Assembly: GCF_046250175.1 (NCBI RefSeq)
Contig: NZ_CP176468.1
Length of the DNA stretch: 64,000 nt
Source: Psychromonas sp030397575
Lineage (GTDB): Bacteria > Pseudomonadota > Gammaproteobacteria > Enterobacterales > Psychromonadaceae
Direction: 5' to 3' (one strand)
A program made the translations under genes and the position numbers. Below the pieces are notes generated by a model, which worked only from the letters and a program-made list of their open reading frames with translations, ran no database searches and was not told where the DNA came from. This document shows, in pieces, positions 25,878 to 35,501 of this stretch (its first letter is position 1; each line of letters starts with the position of its first letter).

Positions 25878-25878
25878 A

Positions 25879-27333
25879 TTATTTAGCCTCCTCGTCTACA
25901 ATCCAAGTATCCTTACTACCACCACCTTGTGATGAATTTACCACCAATGAGCCTTTAGTCATTGCAACGCGTGTTAAACCACCTGTTGTAATTTGAGTAT
26001 CTTTGCCAGAAGACAAAATAAAGGGTCTTAAATCAGCATGACGACCGTCAGGAGTTATGCCATCTAAAGTAGGGACAGTGGATAAATCTAAGGTTGGTTG
26101 AGCGACCCAGTTACGAGGATCCGCTTTAATTTGCGCAATGGTTTCTTGTTGCTCTTTTTTAGTTGACTTAGGGCCAATCAGTAAGCCATAACCACCCGAC
26201 TCATTAGCCGGTTTAATCACTAATTTATCGATGTTCTTAATCACATGCTCACACTCTTTAGGATCAAGACATTTAAAGGTAGGAACATTGGCTATTTTTG
26301 CATCTTCACCTAAATAATATTTAATGATTTCAGGTACGTAGGCATACACGACTTTATCATCTGCTACACCTGCTCCCGGCGCATTTACTAGAGCAACATT
26401 TCCCTTGGACCATGCTCTCATTAAACCAGGAACACCTAATTGAGAATCAGGCAAAAATGCTTCAGGATCTAAAAAGAGATCATCAATACGGCGATAAATA
26501 ACATCTACACGTTGTAATCCAGTAATTGTTCGCATGTAAACACAATCATCTTTTTCAACCACTAGGTCGCGACCTTCTACTAACTCACACCCCATCTCTT
26601 GCGCCAAGTAACAATGCTCAAAATACGCTGAATTAAATACGCCTGGAGTTAACACCACCACTTCAGGTTTGTCATCTGGGCGAGGTGACATTGCAGCTAA
26701 CATATCAAATAGTTGGGAGGGGTAATCATCGACGGGTAAAATAGGGACTTGTTCAAATAGTTCGGGGAAGACACGTTTCATTACTGAGCGGTTTTCAAGC
26801 ATATAGGAGACACCTGAAGGAACCCGTAAATTATCCTCTAGGACATACATAGTCCCTTTGCCATCCCGCACTAAGTCAGAACCGCAAATATGTGCCCATA
26901 TTTTGTTAGGGGGCGTAATACCCACACATTGCTGACGAAAGTTAACAGACTTTTCTAATAAACCTTTGGGGAAAACACCGTCTTTTATTATTTTTTGGTC
27001 ATGGTATAAATCATCAATAAATAGGTTTAACGCTTCAACACGTTGTTTTAAGCCAACTTCTATACCCTGCCACTCTTTTTTACCGATAGTACGAGGAATA
27101 ATATCAAAGGGCCAAGCCCTGTCGATCATATTACCTTCGTTATAAACAGTGAAAGTAATACCCATCTCTTTAATAGCTAAATCAGCGACAGCTCGGGCTT
27201 TTTTTAATTCATCACCAGACAGTTTTGAAAAGAACTCTGCCAGTTGTTTTCCATGTGTTCTAACATTCCCTTTGGCGTCAATTAATTCATCAAAAAAACC
27301 ATTCGTTTGATACGCTTTCCAATCAATTTCCAT
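25879..27333 (-). CDS. circularly permuted ATP-grasp protein (type 2, DUF404/DUF407)
   Basis: 484-residue predicted ATP-dependent ligase forming an amide or peptide bond through an acyl-phosphate. Family blocks are visible: DIIPRTIGKKEW, VLEDNLRVPSGVSYMLENR, VNAPGAGVADDKVVYAYVPEIIKYYLGE and KPANESGGYGLLIG, the last carrying the nucleotide-binding Lys and Gly-rich stretch. An in-frame ATG six codons earlier (27351) is possible; neither start has a strong ribosome site. Comparative genomics (the Iyer/Aravind amidoligase work) predicts these act with transglutaminases and alpha-E proteins in synthesis or attachment of a peptide. Substrate unknown. Confidence 0.9.
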   Translation of the reverse strand: MEIDWKAYQTNGFFDELIDAKGNVRTHGKQLAEFFSKLSGDELKKARAVADLAIKEMGITFTVYNEGNMIDRAWPFDIIPRTIGKKEWQGIEVGLKQRVEALNLFIDDLYHDQKIIKDGVFPKGLLEKSVNFRQQCVGITPPNKIWAHICGSDLVRDGKGTMYVLEDNLRVPSGVSYMLENRSVMKRVFPELFEQVPILPVDDYPSQLFDMLAAMSPRPDDKPEVVVLTPGVFNSAYFEHCYLAQEMGCELVEGRDLVVEKDDCVYMRTITGLQRVDVIYRRIDDLFLDPEAFLPDSQLGVPGLMRAWSKGNVALVNAPGAGVADDKVVYAYVPEIIKYYLGEDAKIANVPTFKCLDPKECEHVIKNIDKLVIKPANESGGYGLLIGPKSTKKEQQETIAQIKADPRNWVAQPTLDLSTVPTLDGITPDGRHADLRPFILSSGKDTQITTGGLTRVAMTKGSLVVNSSQGGGSKDTWIVDEEAK

Positions 27334-27381
27334 ACACTTTCGCCTTTTCATTAACTCATGTTTAATAATGACGTTGTCTAA

Positions 27382-28260
27382 TTACCCTAATCGAATCATA
27401 TCCACCGCAACATCTAATGCCTGAGAGCCTCCACCAAATACCACGCCCTTTAAAGGAGTAACATCTGAGAAATCTCGTCCAACAGCTAAGGTAATATGCT
27501 GATCTCTAGGTAACACATCATTTGTAGGATCAAAATCCAACCAACCATAGCCAGGAACAAAAATGGCAAACCAAGCATGTGTTGCATCGGCTCCCTCTAA
27601 TTTCTCTTCACCTTCTGGTGGCAGTGTTTCTATATAACCACTTACATATCTTCCCGCTAATCCAATGCTACGTAAGCAAGCTAGCGCAAAGTGTGCAAAA
27701 TCTTGGCAAACGCCCCTTTTTTGTGCAAAAACAACACTTAAAGGCGTACTAATCGTAGTAAAACCAGGGTCATACTGAAACTCATGAAAAATTCGTGCCA
27801 TTAAATCTTTACATGCTTCTATCAGGCTTGCCTTTTCGGTAAAAGAGACTAGAGCATAGTCACGAATACCCTTTTCTAATTGGGTAAGTTGCGAAGGTAA
27901 AATAAATTCAGATACTTTTAATAACTCGCTTGTATTAGGCGTTGCAAGTATATCTCTGGCTTTTACCCAAGGCATATCGATACGCTTAAGGTCAATATTT
28001 TCTGGTACCAATAACTCCACTTCACTAACCATAGTGACAGCTAATACTTTATGTTGAGTAGTAATTTCAAACACAGTGACTCTATTATTAAAATAGTCCG
28101 TATACTCTTTTAAATAACTACTTGGAGGATCTATTTGTATATGACTGCTATGACATATCTGCGCTCGATTTGTTTTCGGCGTTAAACGCGCTTGGTTTTG
28201 ACATAAGCTTACAAAATCAGCGTATTGATAGGTGGTGGTGTGTTTTATTTTATATTTCAC
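27382..28260 (-). CDS. transglutaminase-like cysteine peptidase-fold protein
   Basis: 292 residues: an N-terminal beta domain (BTT type, about 1-90, KYKIKHTTTYQYADFVSLCQN-like start) and a transglutaminase core. The catalytic Cys lies in KRGVCQDFAHFAL, the His in ATHAWFAIF and the Asp in WLDFDPTND. Members may cleave or transfer peptide bonds. It starts at GTG, overlapping the preceding stop by 4 bases (GTGA). Part of the ATP-grasp/alpha-E unit; the smaller of two transglutaminases in this locus. Confidence 0.9.
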   Translation of the reverse strand: MKYKIKHTTTYQYADFVSLCQNQARLTPKTNRAQICHSSHIQIDPPSSYLKEYTDYFNNRVTVFEITTQHKVLAVTMVSEVELLVPENIDLKRIDMPWVKARDILATPNTSELLKVSEFILPSQLTQLEKGIRDYALVSFTEKASLIEACKDLMARIFHEFQYDPGFTTISTPLSVVFAQKRGVCQDFAHFALACLRSIGLAGRYVSGYIETLPPEGEEKLEGADATHAWFAIFVPGYGWLDFDPTNDVLPRDQHITLAVGRDFSDVTPLKGVVFGGGSQALDVAVDMIRLG

Positions 28261-30776
28261 GATTGAGCTTGCTCAATGTTAGTCCAATTTAATTTATTGG
28301 CAGTTTGTGTATGAGAAAAGTATTGTAATAGTAATACATCACAAAAGGTATTTAAGTTGCTACGAATGTGATGATTGAACTCTATTAATTGTTCACGCTT
28401 GCCTTCCGTACTCACTTGTAAATAATCTTTTTCGGTGACGTAACAGGTGGTTTTTGACAATACAATTGCTTTTTCATGAGCCGCAATCACACCCGGTCGC
28501 CTTTTTGTCGGCAAATGCTTACAAAGCGTATTAATCTGTTCTAATTGAAATAACAGCGAGCGCGGGTATTCTGCATCTAATAATAAGAGTTCAAGTCCTG
28601 TGCCAATACTTTGATGCATACGATAACGACGCTTGTGGGTCACTAAGCTGACCTGACACGTTAACACCGATTCCAGTAAAGCAATTTCAACTGGTTCTTC
28701 TAGCTCTTCGGTTAATAGGGCTGCGCTTAATGAGGTAATTTGCAAACTACGCTCAATACGGCGCCCAATCTCTAATAAAAACCAACCGTTACTATTTGGC
28801 ATACAGTCCGCAATCGAGCCATTGAAAGCCATTATTGAACCAATCACTTTATCTAAACTGGTTTGTAAGGTACGTGAGCTTGTATTAATGTTAACTGACG
28901 ACAGAGCTTTTACCTGTTCATTGATTTCATCAATAATACGGCGACTGTCATAGGACAATAGCTCTTGAATTTGTACTGCTGCATTCGCTAAATACTTAAG
29001 AGTATTAACAATACTTCCTGCACATTGCTCACCAGCTAATAATTGAAAGGCCATGGTTTTAGCACTTTCGTTATTTAATGTTTGCAATACAGGCTCTTGC
29101 TCAATATAAGGATAAACAATATGTTGGGAGTGTATTGCACTGAACAATCGAGTAACCATGGAATGCCGCATTGCGTCTGGATAGATAGCTAACTCAGTAT
29201 AACGATCGATAAAAATACGTAATACTCGAACAGTACTTTCAGCTCTTTCTAAATAGCGACCCAACCAAAATAGATGTTCTGCAGTACGGCTTGATATCAC
29301 GCCTTCTAATAGGGTCACATCCATGCGTTTTCGAACGGGTATAGAAGCAATTGGGTCAGCAACTGTATTCTCATCATTGGCATTAATCCAAGTATCTTTG
29401 ATCCATCCAGATAGGCTTGGGTAATGGCTAACTTCATTAGAAAAACATAGTGCAGAAGGTAATACTTCCACCCCATGCTCGGTATTTAAAGCATAACAAC
29501 GGAATACCACAGGTTTAGCAATCAGTTGTCCGCCACTCCAAAAAGGCGCACTACTAAACGTGGGTTTATCTTGGAAATAATAGTTTTCAGGTTGTGTGTT
29601 AATCAGTTTTTTAATTTGCTCTATGTTGGCGGCACCGTCTAATTTAAACGTGCTATCTTGATAACTTAATAACTCTAACCCTCTCCACTCAACTTCTTCA
29701 ACTTGATCCACCGCATAATAACTGGCTTGACCGAGCAACAAAGGCTGCGCTAATAATTTTTCAGATAAAACGGCTAGATTAGCTTGTACTGCAGGAGATG
29801 ATAGGATGCCACTACCAAACGGATTTAATACTTTGACAGACCCTTCACGCACTGCTTGTAATAAGCCAGGAATACCATGTAATGAGTATTCTGTTTGTTC
29901 TAGGGAATCAATACTATGATCAGGCAACCAACGTAAAATCACATTAATTTTCCCTAACCCTTGTAATGACTTTAAACACACCTCTGCGTTTCTCACGGTT
30001 AAGTCTGCACTTTGTACTAAGGTGTAACCAAAATAAGTGGATAAGAAGGCGTGTTCATTGTAATTAGGATCATCGATACCTTGCGTCAAGATAACTATTC
30101 TAGGATCGTCCATATAACGAGTGTATTCATTAATCGTATCTTGGAATGCTGCTAAAAATTGTTTTATCTGCTGAACATTACATTCAGCAAACTCTTCAGC
30201 CATCACTCGACGGGCAATGACTCGGCTTTTTAATAACAAACCTAAGCCTAATGGACACTGACAATGGTCAGCTAAAACTTTAAAACCACCGCTTGGCGTA
30301 CGATAAACATCAATTGCGGTAAAAAATAACTTTAATTCATTGCCGGGAAGGCTGAAACCTTCACGCAAATACCGTTTATCTTGAAACAAATATTTGGCTT
30401 CAAGCGAACCATCCATTAATAGTTTTTGCTCACCATAAATATCTTGTTGAATTTTATTTAACAGCGTCACTCTTTGTTTAATACCTGCTTCTAGTGACTG
30501 CCAATCTTGCTTGGAAAACATAAAAGGTAAAGGATCAAAGTGCCATTGATGATTGCTTTCATGTTTAATATTGCCATTTTGTAATAACTGACTGATTTCA
30601 ATGGCACGTCCAGTGACCTCTTCCGCACTTAAGCTAGATAGACGATTGAATAATGTATCCCAATGTTTAGGTAGTAAACCACTATGGTTAACAAGCTCAT
30701 CATGATCATGTGATTTATTTAGATAGAGGGACAACCATTCTGGCAATTCCGGCATACTGCTGTTATTAATGTACAT
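28257..30776 (-). CDS. ATP-grasp - alpha-E fusion protein
   Basis: 839 residues joining a circularly permuted ATP-grasp domain (about 1-460) to an alpha-E domain (about 485-825). The first half has FDPLPFMFSKQDW and VLNPFGSGILSSPAVQANLAVLSEKLL; the second opens ISSRTAEHLFWLGRYLERAES, the alpha-E signature. The ATP-grasp half is more diverged than the separate ATP-grasp protein (for example the NPFGSGIL segment replaces NAPGAGVA), so it may be a partner or a regulatory copy. GGAG lies 9 bases before the ATG. First gene of a four-gene unit, behind a terminator-like hairpin. Confidence 0.9.
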   Translation of the reverse strand: MYINNSSMPELPEWLSLYLNKSHDHDELVNHSGLLPKHWDTLFNRLSSLSAEEVTGRAIEISQLLQNGNIKHESNHQWHFDPLPFMFSKQDWQSLEAGIKQRVTLLNKIQQDIYGEQKLLMDGSLEAKYLFQDKRYLREGFSLPGNELKLFFTAIDVYRTPSGGFKVLADHCQCPLGLGLLLKSRVIARRVMAEEFAECNVQQIKQFLAAFQDTINEYTRYMDDPRIVILTQGIDDPNYNEHAFLSTYFGYTLVQSADLTVRNAEVCLKSLQGLGKINVILRWLPDHSIDSLEQTEYSLHGIPGLLQAVREGSVKVLNPFGSGILSSPAVQANLAVLSEKLLAQPLLLGQASYYAVDQVEEVEWRGLELLSYQDSTFKLDGAANIEQIKKLINTQPENYYFQDKPTFSSAPFWSGGQLIAKPVVFRCYALNTEHGVEVLPSALCFSNEVSHYPSLSGWIKDTWINANDENTVADPIASIPVRKRMDVTLLEGVISSRTAEHLFWLGRYLERAESTVRVLRIFIDRYTELAIYPDAMRHSMVTRLFSAIHSQHIVYPYIEQEPVLQTLNNESAKTMAFQLLAGEQCAGSIVNTLKYLANAAVQIQELLSYDSRRIIDEINEQVKALSSVNINTSSRTLQTSLDKVIGSIMAFNGSIADCMPNSNGWFLLEIGRRIERSLQITSLSAALLTEELEEPVEIALLESVLTCQVSLVTHKRRYRMHQSIGTGLELLLLDAEYPRSLLFQLEQINTLCKHLPTKRRPGVIAAHEKAIVLSKTTCYVTEKDYLQVSTEGKREQLIEFNHHIRSNLNTFCDVLLLQYFSHTQTANKLNWTNIEQAQS

Positions 30777-30832
30777 GCTGAAAATGCTCCATTTTTAAGA
30801 CATCATTAGTTAGTAATGATCTATTCAGGCAA

Positions 30833-30872
30833 GAAAAAAGGCATTCCACTTTAATAAATTTCAAAGTGGAAT
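30833..30872 (-). terminator. terminator or attenuator between the DUF2126 gene and the rest of the cluster
   Basis: On the minus strand ATTCCACTTT pairs perfectly with AAAGTGGAAT (30843-30852 with 30863-30872), followed by GCC and TTTTTT. It begins 17 bases after the large transglutaminase stop and ends about 57 bases before the fusion gene, so it would limit read-through into the downstream unit. Confidence 0.7.
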
Positions 30873-30889
30873 ACTACTTTTATCCAGAC

Positions 30890-33800
30890 TTATTTAAAGG
30901 CTGGTTGACGACGTAAATCCAAGGTATGTGGGTAATCTTGGTTAGTACTTTCTTCTGCTGGAACTACAAACTCAGTCACTGATTCGGCAGCATGAAAAGT
31001 ATGGGTCGCAGCAGATGGTATCCAGCTAGGTTGGTCTGACATCAATAACGATGGCGTATGGCCATGCTCCCAAAATCTCGCCACTCGACGCCCTTCAGCT
31101 TCAAATGCATTAACCGGTAATGTTTCTGGATTACGACCACCAGCATGACTTACATGATATACAAACCCACCCAGTGAACGACCTTCCCAAGTATCGATCA
31201 AGTCAAAAGTTAAAGGAGCATGTACACCAATGGTAGGATGCAATGCTGTCGGTGGTTGCCATGCACGATAACGAATACCTGCCACCATCTCGTCTTTTGC
31301 TTTACCTTTCACAGCTTTTAACGGCACACGACGACCATTACAAGTCACTACATAACGATCACTGATCGTTCCTTGTACTTTGATTTGTACCCTTTCTAAT
31401 GAAGAGTCTACGTAACGTGCAGTTCCAGATGCACTCGCTTCCTCACCTAATACATGCCAAGGTTCGATGGCTGTTCTTAACTCTAAGGTCACATTATCAA
31501 GTTCACGCGTACCGCATACAGGGAACCTGAATTCAAAGAACGGATTTAACCAACCTAATTGGAAAGCAAAACCTGCTTGTTGTAAATCACGAGTCACTTC
31601 TGCTAAATCATTCTCTACATATTGAGGAAGTAAGAACTTATCATGTAACTCTGTTCCCCAGCGTACTAAAGGTTTGTGGTACGGTTTTTTCCAGAACCAA
31701 GCCAATAGTGTACGTAATAACAACATTTGTACTAGGCTCATTTGTTCGTGCGGCGGCATTTCAAAGCCCCTAAACTCTACAATTCCTAAACGACCTGTTG
31801 CTGAGTCAGGAGAATACAACTTATCAATACAGAACTCTGCACGATGCGTATTACCCGTTAAATCCACCAATAAATTACGTAACAACCTATCCACTAGCCA
31901 CGGCTCTGGTACTTCACCTTCTGGCATGTGTGAAAAAGCAATCTCTAACTCATAAAGCACTTCATCACGAGCTTCATCTACACGTGGCGCTTGGCTGGTT
32001 GGGCCAATAAATAAACCAGAAAATAGGTAAGATAACCCAGGGTGATGCTGCCAATAAGTGATAAAGCTACGCAAAATATCTGGGCGACGTAAGAATGGAC
32101 TTTGATCTGGTGTTTCACCGCCTAAGGTTACATGGTTACCACCACCAGTTCCGGTATGACGACCATCGGCCATAAACTTATCTGTGCCTAAACGCGCCTG
32201 TTTAGCTAGCTCATAAAGTATAGTGGTTCTATCTACCAGCTGCTCCCAAGATCTAGATGGGTGAATATTCACCTCAATAACACCAGGATCAGGCGTCACA
32301 GCATATTTTTCTACGCGGCTATCTTTAGGTGGGCTATATCCTTCAATCACTACTGGCATCGAAATTTCTTTTGCCACACTTTCAATCGAGTTTAATAAAC
32401 TTAGGTAATGTTCAAAATGGCTAGTTGGCGGCATAAAGATATATAAACGCCCATCTCTCACCTCTAGTACCATCGCTGTTTTGATCATCTCTTTGCCAAT
32501 AAACCCTTTTTTCAATTTTTTAGGTTTAGCAAAAGTATCCGGAATATCAAAAGGGTCTCGATCAATAATATTATCTGTCCACGCCAAGCTGTCTAAAGGT
32601 AAGCGATAACCTAATGGTGATTCACCCGGTAACAAGAAACAGTGTCCACGTTTAAATTCCCATGCACAGGATTGCCAGCAGTTTTTACCATCATTCCATT
32701 GTAAAGGTAAGACATAACCTACTGGTTTATCTATGCCTTTTTCCATCTTTTCTAAAAAACCTTTGCGGCTCATGGCATGTAATAATTTAGCATCTTTTGG
32801 TCCAGGCTCTGAAGGTAACGAGCCCTCTTGCCACATGTGATAAATAATATCCTCATAGGCAGTGGTTAATGCTTCTTTGCTTAAGCCTAATGCCTCACTG
32901 AGTTTTTCAGCAAATTTTTGGCTGTCGGTATGGTCTAACTCATAATCTTTATTAGGATCAGCTAATAAACTAGTATCCTTCCACAGAGCCACTCCATCTT
33001 TGCGCCAATAACAAGCATATTGCCAGCGTGGTAAAGGTTCACCTGGATACCACTTACCTTGACCATAATGGGTAAAACCACCTTTAGTGAAGACTTTATT
33101 CATCTCCACGAATAGGTTTTGTGCCAAGACTCTTTTTTCTTTACCGTCGGCTTCCGTATTCCACTGAGGATGCTCCATATCATCGATCGATATAAAGGTT
33201 GGCTCGCCCCCCATAGTAAGATGAATACCTTGATCATCATAAATATCATCAACATGCTGGCCTAAACGATTAATCGCCGACCACTGCGCTTCAGAATAAG
33301 GCTTGGTCACGCGAGGGTCTTCATGAACACGCGTTACTTTATTATAAAAACTGAACTCTGATTTACAGTCATCAATACCACCTGTCACTGGGGCAGCAGA
33401 ACTTGTCTCAGGCGTACAAGCTAAGGGGATATGTCCTTCGCCGGCAAATAAGCCAGAAGTAGGATCTAAACCAATCCAACCCGCTCCTGGAATATAAACC
33501 TCAGTCCAAGCATGTAAATCAGTAAAATCTTCTTCGGGGCCACTAGGCCCATCAAGTGATTTCTGATCTGAGGTAAGCTGTACTAGATAACCTGATACAA
33601 AACGAGCAGCTAACCCTAAATGGCGAAATAACTGCACCAATAGCCATGCGGAATCACGACATGACCCAGTTTTTTTAGTTAGGGTTTCATTTGCCGTTTG
33701 TACGCCAGGTTCAAGACGAATACCATAACCGACCAGCTCATAAATAGCTTGATTTACCGCCACTAAGAAATCAACACTGCGAATAGGTTCTTTGGGTGTT

Positions 33801-34201
33801 AAAGAGGCGATTAGCTCGAGAAGCTTGGGGCTAGCTTTACGTTTTTTTAGATAAGGAGCTAATTCAGATTTGGATATTTTATCGTAAACGAAAGGAAATT
33901 CTTCTGCATATTCTTCTAGAAAGAAGTCAAAGGGGTTAATAACCGTCATTTCTGCAACTAAGTCTACGGTAAAACTAAACTCGGTGGTGGGTTCATTGAA
34001 TACCACCCTGGCTTGATAGTTACCAAAAGGATCTTGCTGCCAATTGATATAATGGTCTTCCGGTGTAATTTTTAATGAATAACTTTTAATTTTTGTGCGG
34101 CTATGTGGGGCTGGACGTAAACGAAATATATGCGGCCCCATGTTTACTAAGCGGTCATATTTATATTCAGTATGATGCGAAATACCAACAGTGATTGTCA
34201 T
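30890..34201 (-). CDS. large transglutaminase with DUF2126 domain
   Basis: 1103 residues. An N-terminal transglutaminase unit (about 1-290) has the catalytic Cys in KTGSCRDSAWLL, His in DLHAWTEVY and Asp in IGLDPTSG. A long C-terminal DUF2126 region (about 310-1100) follows, with blocks such as LTMGGEPTFIS, ADGRHTGTGGGNHVTLGG and VEFRGFEMPPHEQMS; the latter two resemble a glutamine-synthetase/GCS-like amidoligase core. One polypeptide may thus both hydrolyse and form amide bonds. Cytoplasmic, no signal. AAGGGG before the ATG. Always found with ATP-grasp and alpha-E partners, as here. Confidence 0.92.
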   Translation of the reverse strand: MTITVGISHHTEYKYDRLVNMGPHIFRLRPAPHSRTKIKSYSLKITPEDHYINWQQDPFGNYQARVVFNEPTTEFSFTVDLVAEMTVINPFDFFLEEYAEEFPFVYDKISKSELAPYLKKRKASPKLLELIASLTPKEPIRSVDFLVAVNQAIYELVGYGIRLEPGVQTANETLTKKTGSCRDSAWLLVQLFRHLGLAARFVSGYLVQLTSDQKSLDGPSGPEEDFTDLHAWTEVYIPGAGWIGLDPTSGLFAGEGHIPLACTPETSSAAPVTGGIDDCKSEFSFYNKVTRVHEDPRVTKPYSEAQWSAINRLGQHVDDIYDDQGIHLTMGGEPTFISIDDMEHPQWNTEADGKEKRVLAQNLFVEMNKVFTKGGFTHYGQGKWYPGEPLPRWQYACYWRKDGVALWKDTSLLADPNKDYELDHTDSQKFAEKLSEALGLSKEALTTAYEDIIYHMWQEGSLPSEPGPKDAKLLHAMSRKGFLEKMEKGIDKPVGYVLPLQWNDGKNCWQSCAWEFKRGHCFLLPGESPLGYRLPLDSLAWTDNIIDRDPFDIPDTFAKPKKLKKGFIGKEMIKTAMVLEVRDGRLYIFMPPTSHFEHYLSLLNSIESVAKEISMPVVIEGYSPPKDSRVEKYAVTPDPGVIEVNIHPSRSWEQLVDRTTILYELAKQARLGTDKFMADGRHTGTGGGNHVTLGGETPDQSPFLRRPDILRSFITYWQHHPGLSYLFSGLFIGPTSQAPRVDEARDEVLYELEIAFSHMPEGEVPEPWLVDRLLRNLLVDLTGNTHRAEFCIDKLYSPDSATGRLGIVEFRGFEMPPHEQMSLVQMLLLRTLLAWFWKKPYHKPLVRWGTELHDKFLLPQYVENDLAEVTRDLQQAGFAFQLGWLNPFFEFRFPVCGTRELDNVTLELRTAIEPWHVLGEEASASGTARYVDSSLERVQIKVQGTISDRYVVTCNGRRVPLKAVKGKAKDEMVAGIRYRAWQPPTALHPTIGVHAPLTFDLIDTWEGRSLGGFVYHVSHAGGRNPETLPVNAFEAEGRRVARFWEHGHTPSLLMSDQPSWIPSAATHTFHAAESVTEFVVPAEESTNQDYPHTLDLRRQPAFK

Positions 34202-34274
34202 CGACTAATTCCCCTTTAATGATATGCAGCTATATAAATAGCACGAAAATGTTACTGGGTGTTGATTTATTTTT

Positions 34275-34290
34275 TGCAATATTTATTCCA
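34275..34290 (-). promoter_or_regulatory. possible sigma-54-like promoter before the DUF2126 gene
   Basis: On the minus strand: TGGAAT-AAATA-TTGCA, with exact GG-N10-GC spacing, a perfect -12 element but a -24 matching only 4 of 6. It lies 74 bases upstream of the ATG. The ACCCTGTAAA word of the other two sites is absent upstream. The rest of the 500-base gap (34202-34702) holds only a doubtful small ORF. Confidence 0.35.
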
Positions 34291-34378
34291 CTTGCATGAA
34301 ATATAATGGAAATAAGTCATTAGCCTTAATTAAGGGCCTTCAATCCTAAATTAATGGGTTTCATAAACAAAGACTACA

Positions 34379-34546
34379 CTAGGATAATAATTTAAGACGT
34401 GCCGACTGGTGCAATAAATGCACTAAAATAGAACTAAAATTTAGAATAAGAACAACATAGTTCATATTTTTATTTGCCGGCGCATGAATAATATCCCTCA
34501 TTATCAGAGCATTACACCAGCCTGCTAGATTTAAAAAATAGTTCAT
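34379..34546 (-). CDS. doubtful small membrane ORF
   Basis: A 55-codon frame starting MNYFLNLAGWCNALIMRDI with two hydrophobic stretches, in the gap between the DUF2126 and SHOCT genes; the frame opens 15 codons further upstream. No ribosome site, no family recognised. Included because nothing else fills this gap; it may be chance. Confidence 0.25.
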   Translation of the reverse strand: MNYFLNLAGWCNALIMRDIIHAPANKNMNYVVLILNFSSILVHLLHQSARLKLLS

Positions 34547-34702
34547 AATAAAGCTGCTCTGTAGGTTAACAATAATGCTATGATAGAGCATATTTTGAGC
34601 ATTTATTTAACATTAAAATAACTGCGAAAAAACTCAACAACACCATAACGATTTATTCACCTTAACAACCACACTTAACACTACCAAATGGGATACAGCC
34701 TT

Positions 34703-35467
34703 ATGCAAAAGCTAACAGATATTGGTGAACACTTCGTCAACGAACTCTCTTCTCGTTATGGCTTAAGCCAAGATGCCATCGTACATATGCTCGTTGCGGT
34801 AAATAATGGCGGCTGCTCCATGGCACAATTTAACTGCCCGGAATTAGGTGGGTCAGGACAATGGATGCGTGGGGGAATGACCATGGTAGGTGATATGTTT
34901 AATAGCGGTTTAAAAATGACCGTTGATAATTTATGTAACGAGTTGGCTAATGTTTTGACTAATAATCAAATATTCCCTGTTGTCCCTGCTGGTACACCAG
35001 GTAGTAATCAATGGTGGCCAACAGATTTAGGACAACCCTTCAGTAGTGGAGCGCAAAACAATATTCGTTATGCTGTATTTCCTAATAGGTTAGCGGTTGA
35101 GTTAAATGGTCAAATCTCTATTTACGATACACTTGACCATAATATCGGCGGTGTTAGCCAGCAACAGGGAAGCAACGATTCACTTACTTTTAGTAGCCAA
35201 TGGGGCAATATTCATATCAGTAGTTTGCCTTTAATTTCAGGCCAATCATTACCCGCTTCAGGCAATACCAATTTTGCACAAGAAAATCATTCAGTAACGC
35301 AGTCAACTGAAGCACCGACAACAACGGCAGAAATGCCTAATGAGCAGTTTAACGCTGCTAATCAGATGATTGAAATTATTACTAAATTGTCGGAATTGAG
35401 AGATATGGGAGTGTTAACTGAAGATGAGTTCACTAAAAAGAAAACAGAACTATTAAACAAAAGCTAA
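34703..35467 (+). CDS. SHOCT-domain protein divergent from the ATP-grasp/transglutaminase cluster
   Basis: 254 residues. The N-terminus (LTDIGEHFVNELSSRYGLSQDAIVHMLVAV) looks like a small helical domain. A Gly/Trp-rich middle (GQWMRGGMTMVGDMFNSGLK; NQWWPTDLGQP) and a low-complexity Ser/Thr linker follow. The end is a SHOCT motif (ELRDMGVLTEDEFTKKKTELL), a short C-terminal oligomerisation-type domain. An ATG five codons upstream (34688) is possible; neither has a Shine-Dalgarno site. No signal peptide. It precedes the metallopeptidase gene by 34 bases, so they probably form one unit. It could be a substrate or scaffold of the cluster; that is inference. Confidence 0.75.
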   Translation: MQKLTDIGEHFVNELSSRYGLSQDAIVHMLVAVNNGGCSMAQFNCPELGGSGQWMRGGMTMVGDMFNSGLKMTVDNLCNELANVLTNNQIFPVVPAGTPGSNQWWPTDLGQPFSSGAQNNIRYAVFPNRLAVELNGQISIYDTLDHNIGGVSQQQGSNDSLTFSSQWGNIHISSLPLISGQSLPASGNTNFAQENHSVTQSTEAPTTTAEMPNEQFNAANQMIEIITKLSELRDMGVLTEDEFTKKKTELLNKS

Positions 35468-35501
35468 ATACTGCTTTGTTAGCACTTTATACGGTAAAAA
35501 G

